A stretch of 64,000 bases of DNA, taken from positions 34,992,867 through 35,056,866 of the forward strand of contig CAIIXF020000008.1 in NCBI GenBank assembly GCA_903813345.2, given 5' to 3'. The notes beneath the pieces were generated by a model. The model was not told where the DNA came from and did not search any database. It worked only from the letters and a program-made list of their open reading frames with translations. A program made the translations under genes and the position numbers. The DNA is from Owenia fusiformis. Taxonomy: Eukaryota; Annelida; Polychaeta; Sabellida; Oweniidae. This document shows positions 22,901-37,900 of the stretch, in pieces. Position 1 is the first letter of the stretch; every line of letters starts with the position of its first letter.

Positions 22901-25900
22901 TTTGACGAAACGTCAATGTAACAAAATGGATGAACTTCCTGGTTACGAGTTTTTTCTTTTCTCGATTTAAACCTTCTTATAAGTCAAGTTGCAGACTATA
23001 ATTTCGGCATTAAGCTAGAAAATATAGTCTAGTTTTAATAAGTTTCTTCGATTTGGAATTTGTTTTGTAACTGAAGTTAAAATTCATATAGTATCTCTAT
23101 CTAGCCCCTTTTTTGTTACATTGACGAAAGTCTGTTATATAACCAATGTATTTTACTTTGACAACTAACGTCAATGTAACAAAAGCGATGGTCTAAATGC
23201 ATGAATTACAGCTTTATTTAAAAATCAAATTCCAAACCTAGAGCATTTCTTAAAGCTAGACTATGTTGTCTAACTTTGTACTAAATGATAATCCGCAAGA
23301 TGACTTATACGTACATAAGTTTAAATCGAGAAAACAAAAAACTCGTATCCATTAAGTTCATCCATTTTGTTACATTGAAGTTCTGTCAAAGTAACTAGTT
23401 GTGGAACAGTGATATAGAAAAATGAATGAGTGAAACCTGTTTCCATATTACTGCTCTCAAATTTTTGATTTTTTGTATATTTTAATGATCAATATAGAAA
23501 TGCATTGTACAGTATGTTAAGAATATTTATTTTTGGCTAATTTCAGTTTTGCCAATACTTACATGAAAGTGCTAGCTTTCTCCGACCAGTGCAACAGAAA
23601 TATGTCGCCTTCCAAGAAAGTTTAAAAGATGATGCACTAACAACATTGGTAAGTCAAGTTTAAATTTTGTTTAAACGAGGAGGGAAAGTATCGCAACAGA
23701 TTTCGGACAGTCATATGTTGGATTTTGGCTATATTCTGTGGATTTACTGATAATAAAAATTGAAAAAGCAGTGGTGGAAGGGGTTGAAAATCAGAACAAC
23801 ATTTCAGGAAAAACATGTAGGTTGGTTGTTTGCATCTCCCCTGTCTCAAAGTTGAAATTATGTTATCATCTCTATGCTTGCTTTTCCTGGAGATAATGCA
23901 TTGGCCTAACATATCTCATAGAGGTTCATTGAACATTAAGTCATTTGGTCTTTGGACTCTGAAAAGTGTTCCACTTACAGAGGTGTTCCATTTACAAAGT
24001 GCTCCACTTCTAAAGGTGTTCCACTTTACAGGCTTTATTAATTGAAATGATGTACAATGAAAACTGTATAGGTAAATAAACATGAACTTAGAATTAGTTT
24101 CAGGCTATACAACATGGAGACTAGGGAATGAGGTGAATTTAGTATTACATCAAATAGGAGGAGAAATTATAAACGAATTCAAATTAGTAAAGTATTCAAG
24201 TTAAGGGGTTCTTCCATGTTTTGATTAAAGTAGTCGGAATGAATAATTGGTGAATCTGATCTTCAAATTTGAGGCACGAATATACATGTGTAAGCCTCTC
24301 TTTTGAATCTTCTGACCCAGCGTGAAGGGGAAATCAGAGTACTCATCTGCCTTTAATGTTATCATTATCAAACATGAAGGCATTTGATGACGTAAATTGG
24401 AATTTACCTCTTCTGTACAAGGATGGTCATCATATAATGTCAATATGTTGTGTGATTAGAATTCCTTTATATCAATCGTCTGTAATTATTTTTAAGATTA
24501 TTCTATTTTGAAGCATCGTTAATTTTTCTTTTATTTCAATTAATTAGATAATTATTACTATTATGAATGATCTGTCACAGATGGTTGTTTATTATGTTGA
24601 TCTTAGCGTTTTATCAGGGATATTGAATATTTATATTTCATTTGATAAATTGTAGAGGTCCCAATGACGTATTTGCAATCATCAATTATTAATTCATTGA
24701 TTAAATTATGAATTCCAGGAAAATTAAAAATTTGGAATGTTTAGTTGCAATGTTTTGACATTCTTGGCATTTTTAGTTTTAATTAATTATGTTATAAAAA
24801 GTAGTTCCAGTAATCAGTTCTCCTCTGTTACATTAAAAAAATGATTGTGCCTTTTTAATTTTTTTTCAAATTCTGTTATTCTGCTCCACCAAATTTTTTT
24901 CACAAGATTCATGTCTTTTCACAGTGTTGTTATTAATTGGCTCATCAATCTTAATTTTAACACATTTTTTAATTTTCTCAGTATTATGATTAGCTACTTG
25001 TAAATTTCAATATAAATATTTTATATATAAGTGTAGTATAAACATACTGGTAAGTATGGAATCTAACAGGCATCCTTCAAGGGCTAACCTTTCCAGAACA
25101 TTTTATGAAAAAAATCTGCAGCTCTTTTTTTTACCTGCAGTGGAACTCAATTAAGCTGCTGCGAATTCAATTATACTTATAACATGGGATAAAAAGTGTC
25201 ATTGTATTGTGGTCGTGTTTGTATTAAGGTTTATCCCACGATTAATGTGTTATCTGTAAAATAACAGCTATTGATATTTCTGATATTATAGAAATCCGTG
25301 TGATATTTTCCAGAAAATCGTTTATCAAACTCATATGCGTGTGATATCGTTTATCTCACGCATATCCGTGTGATATCACATTTTTATTTCGCGCCACAAT
25401 ATTGTTGGAAATTAGGTCAGATAATTTATTCTCTTTTGAGAAAATAGGTCCGTTAATTTATTCTCTTTAAGTTTCATTGGTGTATTGAATTACGATTGTG
25501 TATATAATTTGATTAGAAGGCTGCTTAATAACGATTAAAAAATGGTATTTATGACGAACTATATCATGTACAGAAAGTAGTGCATATTACTGCGCAGTGG
25601 CCGGTGCAAATTCGTCTGACGAAGAATTGGCGAATTTCTAGTTTATATTGTCTGCCAGTGCCAATGTCCTGGAAATTGGATCAGAACATCACAAGGTGAT
25701 TGAAATCATGGGATAAACCCAATATCACATAATTTCTCGTGATATCATTTTATCGCCTCGTAGATATCAAATATCAACACTCATTCGCTTCGCTCACTCG
25801 TGTTGATATTTGATATCAACTCAGCGATAAAAATGATATCACTCAAAATGATGTGATATTCTGTATTTATCGTATGATCTGTAAAATGAAGCTTTCTGAT

Positions 25901-28900
25901 TGGTCAGTTCTTGTGCTGTACCAATCTGTATTGCTACTGAGATTGTCCCCATTGATCACCTCCGTCGCAATACAGAAAATATTGGTACGGAGGGAACAAT
26001 CTCAGTAGCAATACAGAGGATCACACGATAAAAACGTTATTGAATGATTTGAAATGCAATACAGGATATATTCTGTCTCGATATTCTGTATTGGCACTCG
26101 ACTTCGTCTCGTTCCAATACGGAATTTCTCGAGCAGAATATAGCCTGTATTGCACTTCAAATCATTCAATAACTTATAGTATTTCAATGTTCAGGATGGA
26201 GTTTTATCCTCTGTTGGTCAGAGATCATATCATCCCTTATGATCCATATCCTTCTCCTGGGGGATAATAATGCTGATAGCCTAGGCCCTCCACAATTGAT
26301 GAAATGTTACATTTAATTTAATATGCAAATGAACTTGATGAAAAAACCATATCCAGACCCTCCCTGCGGATAACCTTTTGAAATTCTTCACATTTATGAT
26401 TTGATGGATAACTCTAGAAAGCCATTGGACTAAGATACAAATGTAAATTAAAACTGGTATATTTTAAATCAGAATTAGAAGAAAGTATTGGCAAAAAAAT
26501 TCAGATATGACCATAAGACCTGCCTAGGTGAACACTTGTCTAATGAGAACACTTGTCTTATGAGAACACTTGTCTTATGAGAACACTTGTCTAATTAGAA
26601 CACTTGTCTAATTAGAACACTTGTCTAATTAGAACATTTGTCTAATGAGAACACTTGTCTAATGAGAACACTTGTCTAATTAGTACACTTGTCTAATGAG
26701 AACACTTGTCTAATGAGAACACTTGTCTAATGAGAACACTTGTCTAATGAGAACACTTGTCTAATTAGTACACTTATCTAATTAGAACACTTGTCTAATG
26801 AGAACACTTGTCTTATGAAAACACTTGTCTAATGAGAACACTAGTCTAATTAGAACACTTGTCTAATTAGAACACTTGTCTAATGAGAACACTTGTCAAA
26901 TTAGAACACTTGTCTAATGAGAACACTTGTCTAATGAGAACACTTGCCTAATAGAACACTTGTCTAATAAGAACACTTGTCTAATGAGAGCACTTGTCTA
27001 ATGAGAACACTTGTCTAATTAGAACACTTGTCTAATTAGAACACTTGTCTAATGAGAACACTTGTCTAATTAGAACACTTGTCTAATGAGAACACTTGTC
27101 TAATTAGAACACTTGTCTAATGAGAACACTTGTCTAATGAGAACACTTGTCTTATGAAAACACTTGTCTTATGAGAACACTTGTCTAATTAGAACACTTG
27201 TCTAATTAGAACACTTGTCTAATGAGAACACTTGTCAAATTAGAACACTTGTCTAATGAGAACACTTGTCTAATGAGAACACTTGTCTAATTAGAACACT
27301 TGTCTAATGAGAACACTTGTCTAATGAGAACACTTGTCTAATTAGTACACTTGTCTAATGAGAACACTTGTCTAATGAGAACACTTGTCTAATGAGAACA
27401 CTTGTCTAATGAGAACACTTGTCTAATGAGAACACTTGTCTAATGAGAACACTTGTCTAATTAGTACACTTGTCTAATGAGAACACTTGTCTAATTAGAA
27501 CACTTGTCTAATGAGAACACTAGTCTAATTAGAACACTTGTCTAATGAGAACACTTGTCTAATGAGAACACTTGTCTTATGAGAACACTTGTCTAATGAG
27601 AACACTTGTCTAATGAGAACACTTGTCTAATTAGAACACTTGGAAATGAGAACAATTTTGATGCATTTGAATAAATCCCATTCATTCCAATTTAGTCAAA
27701 CTCAAACACAAAGTCATCTAAAGCCTGATTTAGTTAAATGCCAATTGGGCTTGACGTTTATTTACGAGCTCTTCAAAACGTCATTGTTGTGTATACATGA
27801 AAGATGTTTACTGTTCATTAGAAAATCAATTTATAATGCACCTTCGAAAACCTTCGATATGTACATTTATATGGCAAACATGATCATGATTCATTGTGTG
27901 ATTTGAGTATAATTCGAAAACTTTTTATATTGGCTACCAGTATTTCAAATACTATCTTCATTGATTTGTGTATTAGCTTATTCTGAGTCAAGTTGTGTTG
28001 AAATAAATGCTACATGAATATAATAATATTAGGCAAACAGGAAGTATGTACATGTACAAGTGAGATTTTGTATAGATCCATGATGCAGGGATCAGAGGAG
28101 GAGATTTCCAAAGGTTCATAGATACATGTACATTCATAGTTCCTCCTCAGTCCTTTGCTCACTTATTAACCAAATCTTACCTTTTGTTAGTCGATCATTT
28201 TCACATTAGTTTACCGTTTACCATTTTTGAAATATTATCCCCATTTTTTAGAAATTAAATGTTGAAGTTTTCGATCATTTCAAAATTTCTTAAGTACAGA
28301 GCATACCGCACCCACATGAAACTGCATAAACGAACACAATAATCATGTCAAACACCATATAACGGAAGCCATATGATGCAATACACCTTTAAATGGATTT
28401 TAGAGCCATATAAAAAGTTAGAACGAATGACACTCTTTCTGGGAGTGACTCATTTCTTATGTGGATTGGGCAAATTTTTGGAAAAACAGGGAGCTGGGCT
28501 TGTCTAAAAATTTATATATTTAGTATAGACATGTGGAAGAAGATATTGTGCACTAAATAATGTATACCAGAATGAGGCTCTCAGATACACCAGAATGAGG
28601 CTCTCAGATACATCAGAATGAGGCTCTCAGATACATCAGAACAAAGCCCTAAGAGACAAATCAGAGTTGGCCCCTGAGATACATTAAAACAGAGACCAGA
28701 CCTTATGAAATGTATCCTAATTCTTTAGCTTAAATAGGCGAATCATTACAATGTTCATATGGGAGTCAAAACAAGATACTTGTGATTATATGAGTTATAT
28801 GATAGATAAGGTGAGATTGAATTCTGTGAAAGTGATCATGTGATTAATGAAATTCTAGTTAAGGCTTTAAGAAATGTGTGTTTAACAGTGACTACCTGTT

Positions 28901-31900
28901 ATTTCAAATCCACTCTGATCAAAGTTTTTCTTTGATATAAAAGTTATTTTTCATTTTTGCATACCATTTTGCCATGTAAAAGATGAGAGGAAAATATATA
29001 AGGTCAGTCACAGGTCTGTGTTTTTAGAAAAAAATCCACTAAACAGACAATTATCTGCAGTGGCCTTACTAACAGTGAACAGGGAGATAAACAATCTTAC
29101 AATGACACATATTATACAGAGACCTTAAAGTATTTATCGACTTGTCTTTTGTGTTTAAAAGAAACACGATCCTTTCATAGAAACACAATTTTTTCATAGA
29201 AACACAATCAGTGCTTGGTAGAAGATATAGTAGACTGTTGAACAAACTTCATGATATTTATGCATTTATGACAAATATAATCAATAGGAACAAGGCACCA
29301 ATGGTGTGATTGCATATTTGAGTTCCACATTGGAGCCTAACAGTGACCGGAATATATGAATGTACATGTAGTACATGCATGGTGTATTGTATAATCGCCA
29401 GAGAAAGTCGGACATTTGTATGATCGGAACATACGCCATAAAGTATATAAAAACGGGAAACGACATATACTGAAATACATGTTGGAGGAATGATGAAGAC
29501 TGGATTATTCAATCTGCAGGTACTGTAGTGATTTTGATTTTCATATACTTCAGAAAATGACCTCATACATAACCCTTGATTATGATGATATCAGCATTGT
29601 CAACATTTTTTATTAAGTTTTGCATTTCCAATAGGTATACATTTACACTTATGTTATTTTCACTGACTTCTTTATTTTGTTAATGGTTGAGCAAATAAAA
29701 TGTTGAAAGTCCACTCATTTAGGTGTAATAATTTTATCCAAATAGTGGAGTCAGTTATGACAATAGAACCCTTGAATTGCACATAATATATAATAAAGCA
29801 TAAGGGACTACTCTTTAACACTACTTTGGTAGATATCAAAAATATATGTATTAATGATACATTTACTTTGGTAAAATGGTGCTTTATATCTAGCATGTGC
29901 AAGTATACTGTTAACTGACTCCACTTAAAAGCTTTCCTGGTTTCTGTTTATCTACATGTAGTTCACATTTATCACACACATGTACACTAAGTTGTACATT
30001 GAATTGATTTGATAAAAAGTATTTATACAATATTATGATATATGATACAGTTTTTCATGATACACTTGATCACTGTTTTAATCAAGTAAGTTTTGGCCAC
30101 TTTGTTAAATGGATTCTATTTTTTATTTCAGAGAAGAGAAAAATATAATGTATTGTTATACCTTTAGTCTGATATTCTTTTTTGTGAATAAAGCTGAGTC
30201 AAACAAATTGAAAAATTGGCATGTATCTTAGGTTTTTCCCTTTTCCCGAAAATTTATTTTTAATTCTACATCTAATTTCCAATTTAACTTTTAATACATT
30301 GTATTCTTTTTTAGGACATTCTATCTACTATCTGCTCTGGGTGAAAGGAGGAATCACAAACGCGATGCCTTAAGGGGACATACCCACTTCGGAGGACTTC
30401 GGAACCATGCGCAAAGGTGTGGTTCAATTCGCATTTATCCAATTCGCAAGACTGCGTTTGGTGGATTCGTTCATATGTGAGGGGGCCTTATGTCATAAAA
30501 CTACAATAGCAAAAATGCCCCCTCTGCACTCTTGATAGGTTTCACTATAGTTATGATATTCAAAATCTATTTTATTTGATTCAATACTCCTTATCAGTTT
30601 AATTTGATCTGATTTCAATGTTACAAATACTTGTATCAAGAAGACTGAAGTAATTTTGATTTTGTTTGAGTGTCCTAACTATTTTTTTACTTCTTTATGA
30701 ATCATAGAGCATGAACTGACTGGCACATGTTCTTGCTCAGTTAGTTTTACTTTCAATTTATTATGAGATAATATGTCTTCAAAAATACTTCAAGTTCTAC
30801 TTTACAAAAATGTATATTTTAGTGCTTTTGCCTGTATCCAGAGGGCTCTGAAGGCTTGTTTGAGCGTTCCCCCTCTAAAGTGCACTATCGGAAATTCTGA
30901 TCTACCATTTCTTGAAAAATATGCATTATTTAAATGGTGTGAGTAAAAACAGCGATATAATAAGCTGGGTGGAAATGTTTAAAATCAAAATTGGGAAAAT
31001 TCAAATAATTTTGATTTTTTTTATGTGACATATATTTAGAAACCTCCTCAGAGGCAAAGACAGCTTGCTATGGGCCTACAGTGAATGTTTTATCAAAATT
31101 TCTAGGATACTCAGATAAATTCATACTTCACTGAAAAATGTAAACCCATTTGAATTTTAAACCCTACCTACTGAAGACTGGCTTTAAACTACTTGGGGAA
31201 TGTAGTGAATATTTTATCATATACAAAGATGGTAACATATAGATGTACAAGTTGTTTAGTGATTGTATTGTTTGGCTTTGTGCTTTCTGATGATATATCA
31301 GGAATCCATGATACTTGGCATGTTGAGTTGTTGACCAATCATATACCTTTATGATTTTTGAGTCTCCATTAAGGAATTACCAAAGTAATATACAGGGTGG
31401 TCAAAAAACGGCAAACCCTGTATTTTCCTCATATCTTTGTCATTTTAGGAAATTACTCCCTGTTTTTACACACTTGTACATCATTCTATTTCCTATTAGC
31501 CTACCATATTTCATGACAATCAGACAGATAGTCACAATGTTACAGCACTTTAAACAACATGCCCCTGGTGTGGCCATCATCGTGCCTATGCAAACCTGCA
31601 CAAGTTGTCTATGATCCAACTGCAATCCTCAGTTGGTATGGCCTGAATAACAATTATGATCTCCTCTCTAAGGTCTGTAATCGTCCTGAGGTCATTTTTG
31701 TACACTTTATCTTTGGCATATCCTACAGGCAGAAGTCAGGTATGAACATTTTGGATGACGGGTGCAAGTTTGCCCACCGTGCAATATTGACCTCTGGAGC
31801 ATGAAATACCTCATGAAATATTGTAGGTTGGAGATTGCTGGTAGGAGATTGAATTGTGTACAAATGTGCCAAATATCAGGGAGTAATTTTCTAAAATGTC

Positions 31901-34900
31901 AAAATATGAGGAGAATAGTCGCAGAGTTGCTGTTTTATTTCACCACCCTGTATTACATGACTTATGAAGTGACCAATATGACTAAAAGCTCTACTTGAAA
32001 AATGTTTCCATTTTTGTATGGAATATCCTATAAATGTAAAATATTATGTTTATATTATATCATACATAATCGTGATATATAAAATCATACAAGGAGAATG
32101 TACATGAATGTACATGGGTGGCAGTTGTTAACCTATGAGTGGCCATCTTTTTTCTGGCAGGAATTGAGTAGTTTTTGACAAATTTTGTCATTTTAATTCA
32201 TGGAATATATAAGCGCAAATGCCAAAGGGAAAGGACCAAAAACTCTAAAGAACGCTATAAAGAAAAGAAAACTTGAAGTGTGAACCTGTCATGAAACGTT
32301 AAAAGAAATAATGTCTAACACCCTCCTTCACCCCTCCAACTGAGAACCAATAAGTTAATCAGATTTTCTTCATATTCATACACATGTTAGGGGTACTGAG
32401 TTCTACAGTTGAATAACATTTAGGGGCCATCTTGTTTTCTGGCAGTCATATTTGAGATTTTTCCAACAATCCTTTCATTGCCTTTCCACCTTACCCAGTC
32501 ATCAACTTTTTTTCATAATAAAGATAACTTCATATTTACTTTACTAGGTGGTGTGATTTCATTCACTTCATGTGCCTTGTGTAACCTATAGATAACATTG
32601 CCACTTTAAACTATGTACTTCACTATCGATCTGATATTAATCAAGAGGATAAAGGAAGAGGTGCGATTATTGGCAAATATCCCTATGGTCAAAATGAATC
32701 ATTCTTAGGTGTAACATGAAGAATAAAATGTCATATAATACTTTGGAAAATATTAAAGTGCTCGGGCACACATAAGCTGAGATAGGGATCATTTCGTTCA
32801 GTAAGGTTGTATTGACTTACATGGGGTTGTGCACCATTGACTTAACATGAGAATATCAGCAGATCCCAATAGAGGCCATTGGTTTCCATTGATTATCACA
32901 GAAATACCAAAAATACACTATGACCTGAATCGATTGCAAACTTAATAATTTCACAATATGACACAAATGGTTTATCTCATCAAATGTGCAAATATGAAGT
33001 TTGCAATCGATTCAGGTCATACTTAAAATTAAAAGATTATACATTTTTTCATCATTTTTTTCCCCTACAAAATGGCTATAGAAAAATGCTCCAAAAACAA
33101 CTTTTACACTTATCAAATATCATACAACTTTGTAAAACCAAAGATTATACTATTATATTTCATTATGTAGTAACATATTTGAATAAGATGCAGGGATGCG
33201 TAGGATGCAAATGGATTTTGACAGACACAAAAATACTTCCTGGTTTGGAATCTATGCCTCTACACTTCATGATTGAATTATGACCCTAATAAGTGGCCTA
33301 TACATCAATGCAGTGCTGAATATAGGTCAACAAGATACTAGTGTGCATATAAATGTAATAATTGAAGCAGAATACTCATTTTGAAAAATCAGATGAATTA
33401 TTTTTTTCCCATGGGGAGATCACAATGGAGGGTGTATGAGGTCCTTTTCATTCATATATTCATACAATGAACTTCTTAAATTTACTGATATCTTATTGAG
33501 AAGCCACAGAGAGAAATATTGAATAATCCACATTTCTTTTTGTCCAGTTGAATTATCATCAAAATGCTAAAGGGAACATTGACCAGTGAAAGAGCACTGT
33601 ACAAAATCCCTTAAATGAATCATCAACATGTAATATTCAGTACATTGCTAATAATATTTGTTTATTTGTATTTGTTTGATTGTACAAGTAACAATTTTTC
33701 CATATAGAAATGGGTTCTAGTTCTAGTTCTAGTTCTAGCTGATTTTGAAAAAGTTCCTAGAATTTTGTTTGTATATCACGAATCTTGCTAATATGACCTA
33801 GTCCATTCAGTGTACCAAAACACGACAACATTCATAGTAATGTCATGATTACAAAAGGAATGCCACCAAGCCATAGTAATGCATGTTCAGTCGTACCTTA
33901 TCATAGTAATTCAAATGATTATTCAGATAACCAAAATGTAGCAGCTACCTTTTACTTGTACTCAAGATATGAGTACACAGTTTACCACATATTTGAGCAG
34001 TCAATCTCTTTATGAGGTAGCAATCTTAATACTTTTATGATAGTGTCAGTTCTAAGCAATGTAGATACAATGCATGACATGATTATGTAGTCTTACAAAA
34101 ATAATTCATTACATCTTGTAGGACTTGTATGTGGTGCCATTTCTTTTCATTAATTTCCATACTCAAAGTGTTTTTTTGATGCTTGAGCAATCTCTCAAAA
34201 TATAAATTTGTCGTTGATTTATTTTTATGATTATTCAATTGAAAAAGTAGAATTTTGCATCTTAACAACAGCACTTAATTTTCTAGTTTATATCCCTCCA
34301 ATGCATGTATAGTTCGAATCAATTGAAAATGTGGTTAGATCATTGAAATGAATTGCTTTATAAAAATGTAAACAAATATATAGAATACACCATATATACA
34401 TTCAACTTCTTCTAAGTGCTATACGAAAAACATAAAAATGAGTTAACAAAATTACCATGACTCATACAAATCAACCATCATAACATTAAATGAATCATTT
34501 GAAAATATGGATATTAAATATAGCAGTCCTCTTGTGAAAAGTATGTAAGTCAAAATGATTTACATAAAACAAAGATAAAAACATAATTTTGATAACTTGA
34601 GCTCATACAAATGCATATAGTCTTAAAATGTGCACTGACTATTTTATAGCCTCTTATAGCGATCAAATTTATCAAAAGGTTAATTGTTTTTCAAACTAGT
34701 GAACCAAAATACTTTTTGGTTCTTTTGCTTGACAATTATAAATGTTTAATATTTACACTTTTAAGAACATTAAATATGATGACTATTTATATGGCAGTTT
34801 ATTTAAGAAAATGCAAACTATTAATAAATACATAACTTGCAGATCATTTATGATCTTGAATTGTGTTATTTATAATTAAATTTGAAGGTTTCAATATACT

Positions 34901-37900
34901 TTTGTTTATTTTAAGGATGACTGCTTCTGACCAAGCTGTCTTATGGAAACTAGGAATTACACCTGCTTATGGGTACATTCAGAGTAGAGCAGGAAAGACT
35001 GCCAAAGAAAGGGTCCTCGGAACATCAACCCAGCCATGCAAAAGAACAATAGTGAACATTGTCGGAGAGCCAAGACAAGGAAAGACCAGTCTGAAAAAAC
35101 TATTAACACAATTACCATTTGATCCTGATGAGGCAAGCACTGTCTCCATTGAACAAGACTTGGTTGAAACATGCACTGTAGATTCAAAATGGACAATACT
35201 AGCCAACACCCATAACACTGCTGAGGAGTATAAGGAAATATTGAATGAACATGTCTATAAGCATTTGAGGTCAATGGACTGTGGAGTGTCAGAGAAAGTG
35301 AACTGCCTTCTGAAAGTTGCTTCATTGTTTGTCTTAGTTGTTTCATTGGTGTATTACTTTATCCACTTTAGTGACACATGGAATGAATTTCCTATTTTTC
35401 CTCTTGCAACTCTTTGCTCTTGCCTCATTGGATGGGTACTCCTTGGCATCAAAGATGGTCCGATTCTTGTAACCAGCATGTTGACAGGAATCATTTTCCT
35501 TGATTCTGTGATTTTACAACAGGTTGCCTTCCTACCTGACCAAGATGTTCTCTCATCTCAATGGAGTGTCATGCTAGCTTTACTACCAAATTTCATATTT
35601 GGTGCACTTACACCAACATTATTAAAGAGCTGTGGATCTCTTGTTTGTGCTGGGATTGCTGCAATGCTATTGTTAGCATCTCCCATAAGAGATACAACTA
35701 TGCATACCTGGCATTCTCTGATTGGCTTAGTTCTTCTTCTGTTTCGTTGGTTCATTTCAAAATGGCTGCCCATCAAGTGCCAGATATTGATATATGCTAT
35801 TCTTGGGCTTGGATTTTTCCATTTGAATGATAATCCAATCCCTATATTTTGTAGTTTCCTGGTATATGGAAGTTTTTGGTTCACCATACAACATCTTGGA
35901 AAAGCAGGTCAGATGAATATTGGACATAGATTATGGAAATTAGGAATAGCAAATCCTTATCGTAGATGGGTACTGTACTCAATTGGTATGGGAATGGGAT
36001 TTCTCTTTACCAAATACATCAAGTGGAATTATGAAAGGACAAGTCTCATTCATTGTGTGCTTTCATTCATGCTGTTGCTACTCATTGAAGGTTGCTATAT
36101 TTACACAGATACATATGCCAGCAGTAATGATTTGATGTCTTCGGGAGATGTCAGTAAGACAAGGATGTTTTTGGCATCAAAGCAAAGAAATGATATGAAG
36201 TTGGTAGTTCGTGACTTTGCTGGGCATAAGCTGTACCACTCTACACATCATGTGTTTATGACAGAACATGCCATCTATCTGATTGTGTTCAAATTGACAG
36301 ATGCTCAAAATGACAAAGAAAAGATGATGCAAGATATTATCTATTGGTTCAATTCTGTTATGTTCCACACCAATCATAATGAGCCTTGTATCATATTGGT
36401 AGGAACTCACCGTGATCAACAATCACTCTCTGATGAGATCATTCTGGAGCTGAGTGATCATATTGAGAAGAGGTTACCACCAGAATACTTGAAACTCTTG
36501 TTCTGTAACAAGTCTAGAGAACACTTCATATTCCCAGTTGAGAATTCCTTAAGACAATCTGATGACATTGACCACGTGGCTTTACATGAAACTATCCAAG
36601 GTGCCTCAACAAGTAGACCATTCAGGAAGCATGCATGGCCAGTAAGATATTACGCCTTCTGGAAACTCTTGGAGGAATTAAGAAATGGGCGGGAAAATGA
36701 TCATAATATAGACACTCGAAATATCATTGAATTGGAAACTCTTTATGAGAAATGCAAAGAAACTGAGTGCCAAATTGCAAACAAAGATCAGTTTAAAAGC
36801 CTGCTGAGATTTTTCCATGACATGGGAGAAATTGTGTATAAAGATATCCCAGGTTCTGATGGGTTGATAGTAATTGATCCAAGAGTACTCATTACATTGA
36901 TGACAGTTATTATCACCCCTCATAAGGTATGTGAAGTTAAGCCAGCTTTGGTTGCAGCTTATAAGACACTTACTTCTAGGGGTTTTGCATCCGAAAGTCT
37001 ACTTTTGCATCTGATCGCAAAAAAGTTTCCTGAAATGCCATGTAGTACAATGAAGCAGTTCCTGTCTCTATTAGATGAACTGAACTTGATATGTTCTATT
37101 TCACCTATGCCAAATCACAGTGAAACGGTTTACATTGTTCCACAACTTCTGCCAATAACTGACTTGGGTCACCAGGTATGGGTCCCAAAGCCCGTATCTC
37201 AGAACCATGAGTACTATATTGACTTCCAGCACTTTTATCCAGAGTCAATCTTCACAAGGTTGCTCTGTGTTTGTCTCAGGCATCAACTAGACTGCAATTA
37301 TTTGTCACCAATCAAAGATGCAACAATATACAGACACCAGGCATGGTGCACATATGGGACAACACATGCATACCACTTGTGTCTTAGCAAGGACATGCGC
37401 TGTAAATGTATCAAAGTGACAATACGATGTGATGACAGTGAATCTCCCCTAAGGGTCTTAGAGTTCCTGCACCATAACCTGACTGCCATAACAAATGGTG
37501 ATTTCCAGAAAGTGAAATACACAATTGGTCCTGCTTGTCCTGCCTGTAATGGAGAAAATGGGGAAACTGATGTAAGTATCTAAAATTGTCTCCAGATAAG
37601 AAAGTAGTATTTGGCCATATTTATATTTTTCTAAAATTTACTTTGTGAAATGACAGCATATACAGTAGTAACAAAAAGATGTAGAACATTTCATCTATTT
37701 TGATGTATAAATTGTGTTACAGGTGCATGTCCTTTCTCTTGCATCAGGGAATGATGTTGTCAGTGGAGCTTATAACCAGTTCTGGTGTCACGGGGTTCTG
37801 ATAACCATCAATGAAGGAAAGGTATGTGAGATATATATTGTTTGTCACATCAAACCTAAGTAGATTGTCTTCAGTTTAATCAAAACGATCATTGTATCTG

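Larger units (their letters stand above)
17605..23415. mobile_element. Large foldback element filling intron 7
   Basis: The sequence from 17605 (ACTGTTCCACAACTAG) inward is mirrored from 23415 inward. Matching landmarks include TCTGATGCGCC/GGCGCGTCAGA, the stretch with GGTTGCCATGGAAACCAC, and GATATCAGAACATTTTAGC against its complement near 21545. Inside the arms are three roughly 350-bp units on the left (starting near 18105, 18475, 18820) and three in the opposite sense on the right (near 20730, 21100, 21460). The right arm has two extra blocks: 21864-22803 of unknown nature, and a TIR element at 22895-23396. The core holds a decayed coding region. Confidence 0.85.

Noticed and set aside
17186-23546. 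Additional PPP1R21 exons inside the large foldback element
   Set aside because: Exons 7 and 8 join in phase and align with adjoining human residues, leaving no missing segment to place there.
26529-27645. Possible CRISPR-like array
   Set aside because: The 17-bp units abut with no spacers and lie in an animal intron; it is a minisatellite.
31351-31998. Several overlapping short frames
   Set aside because: They lie within a mariner-like TIR element and carry no transposase motifs.
34863-34916. Upstream ATG giving 18 more residues to the ROCO protein
   Set aside because: The sequence before 34917 looks like an intron end (pyrimidine-rich, TTTATTTTAAG), and the 18 residues have no family match; the ATG at 34917 follows the acceptor directly.
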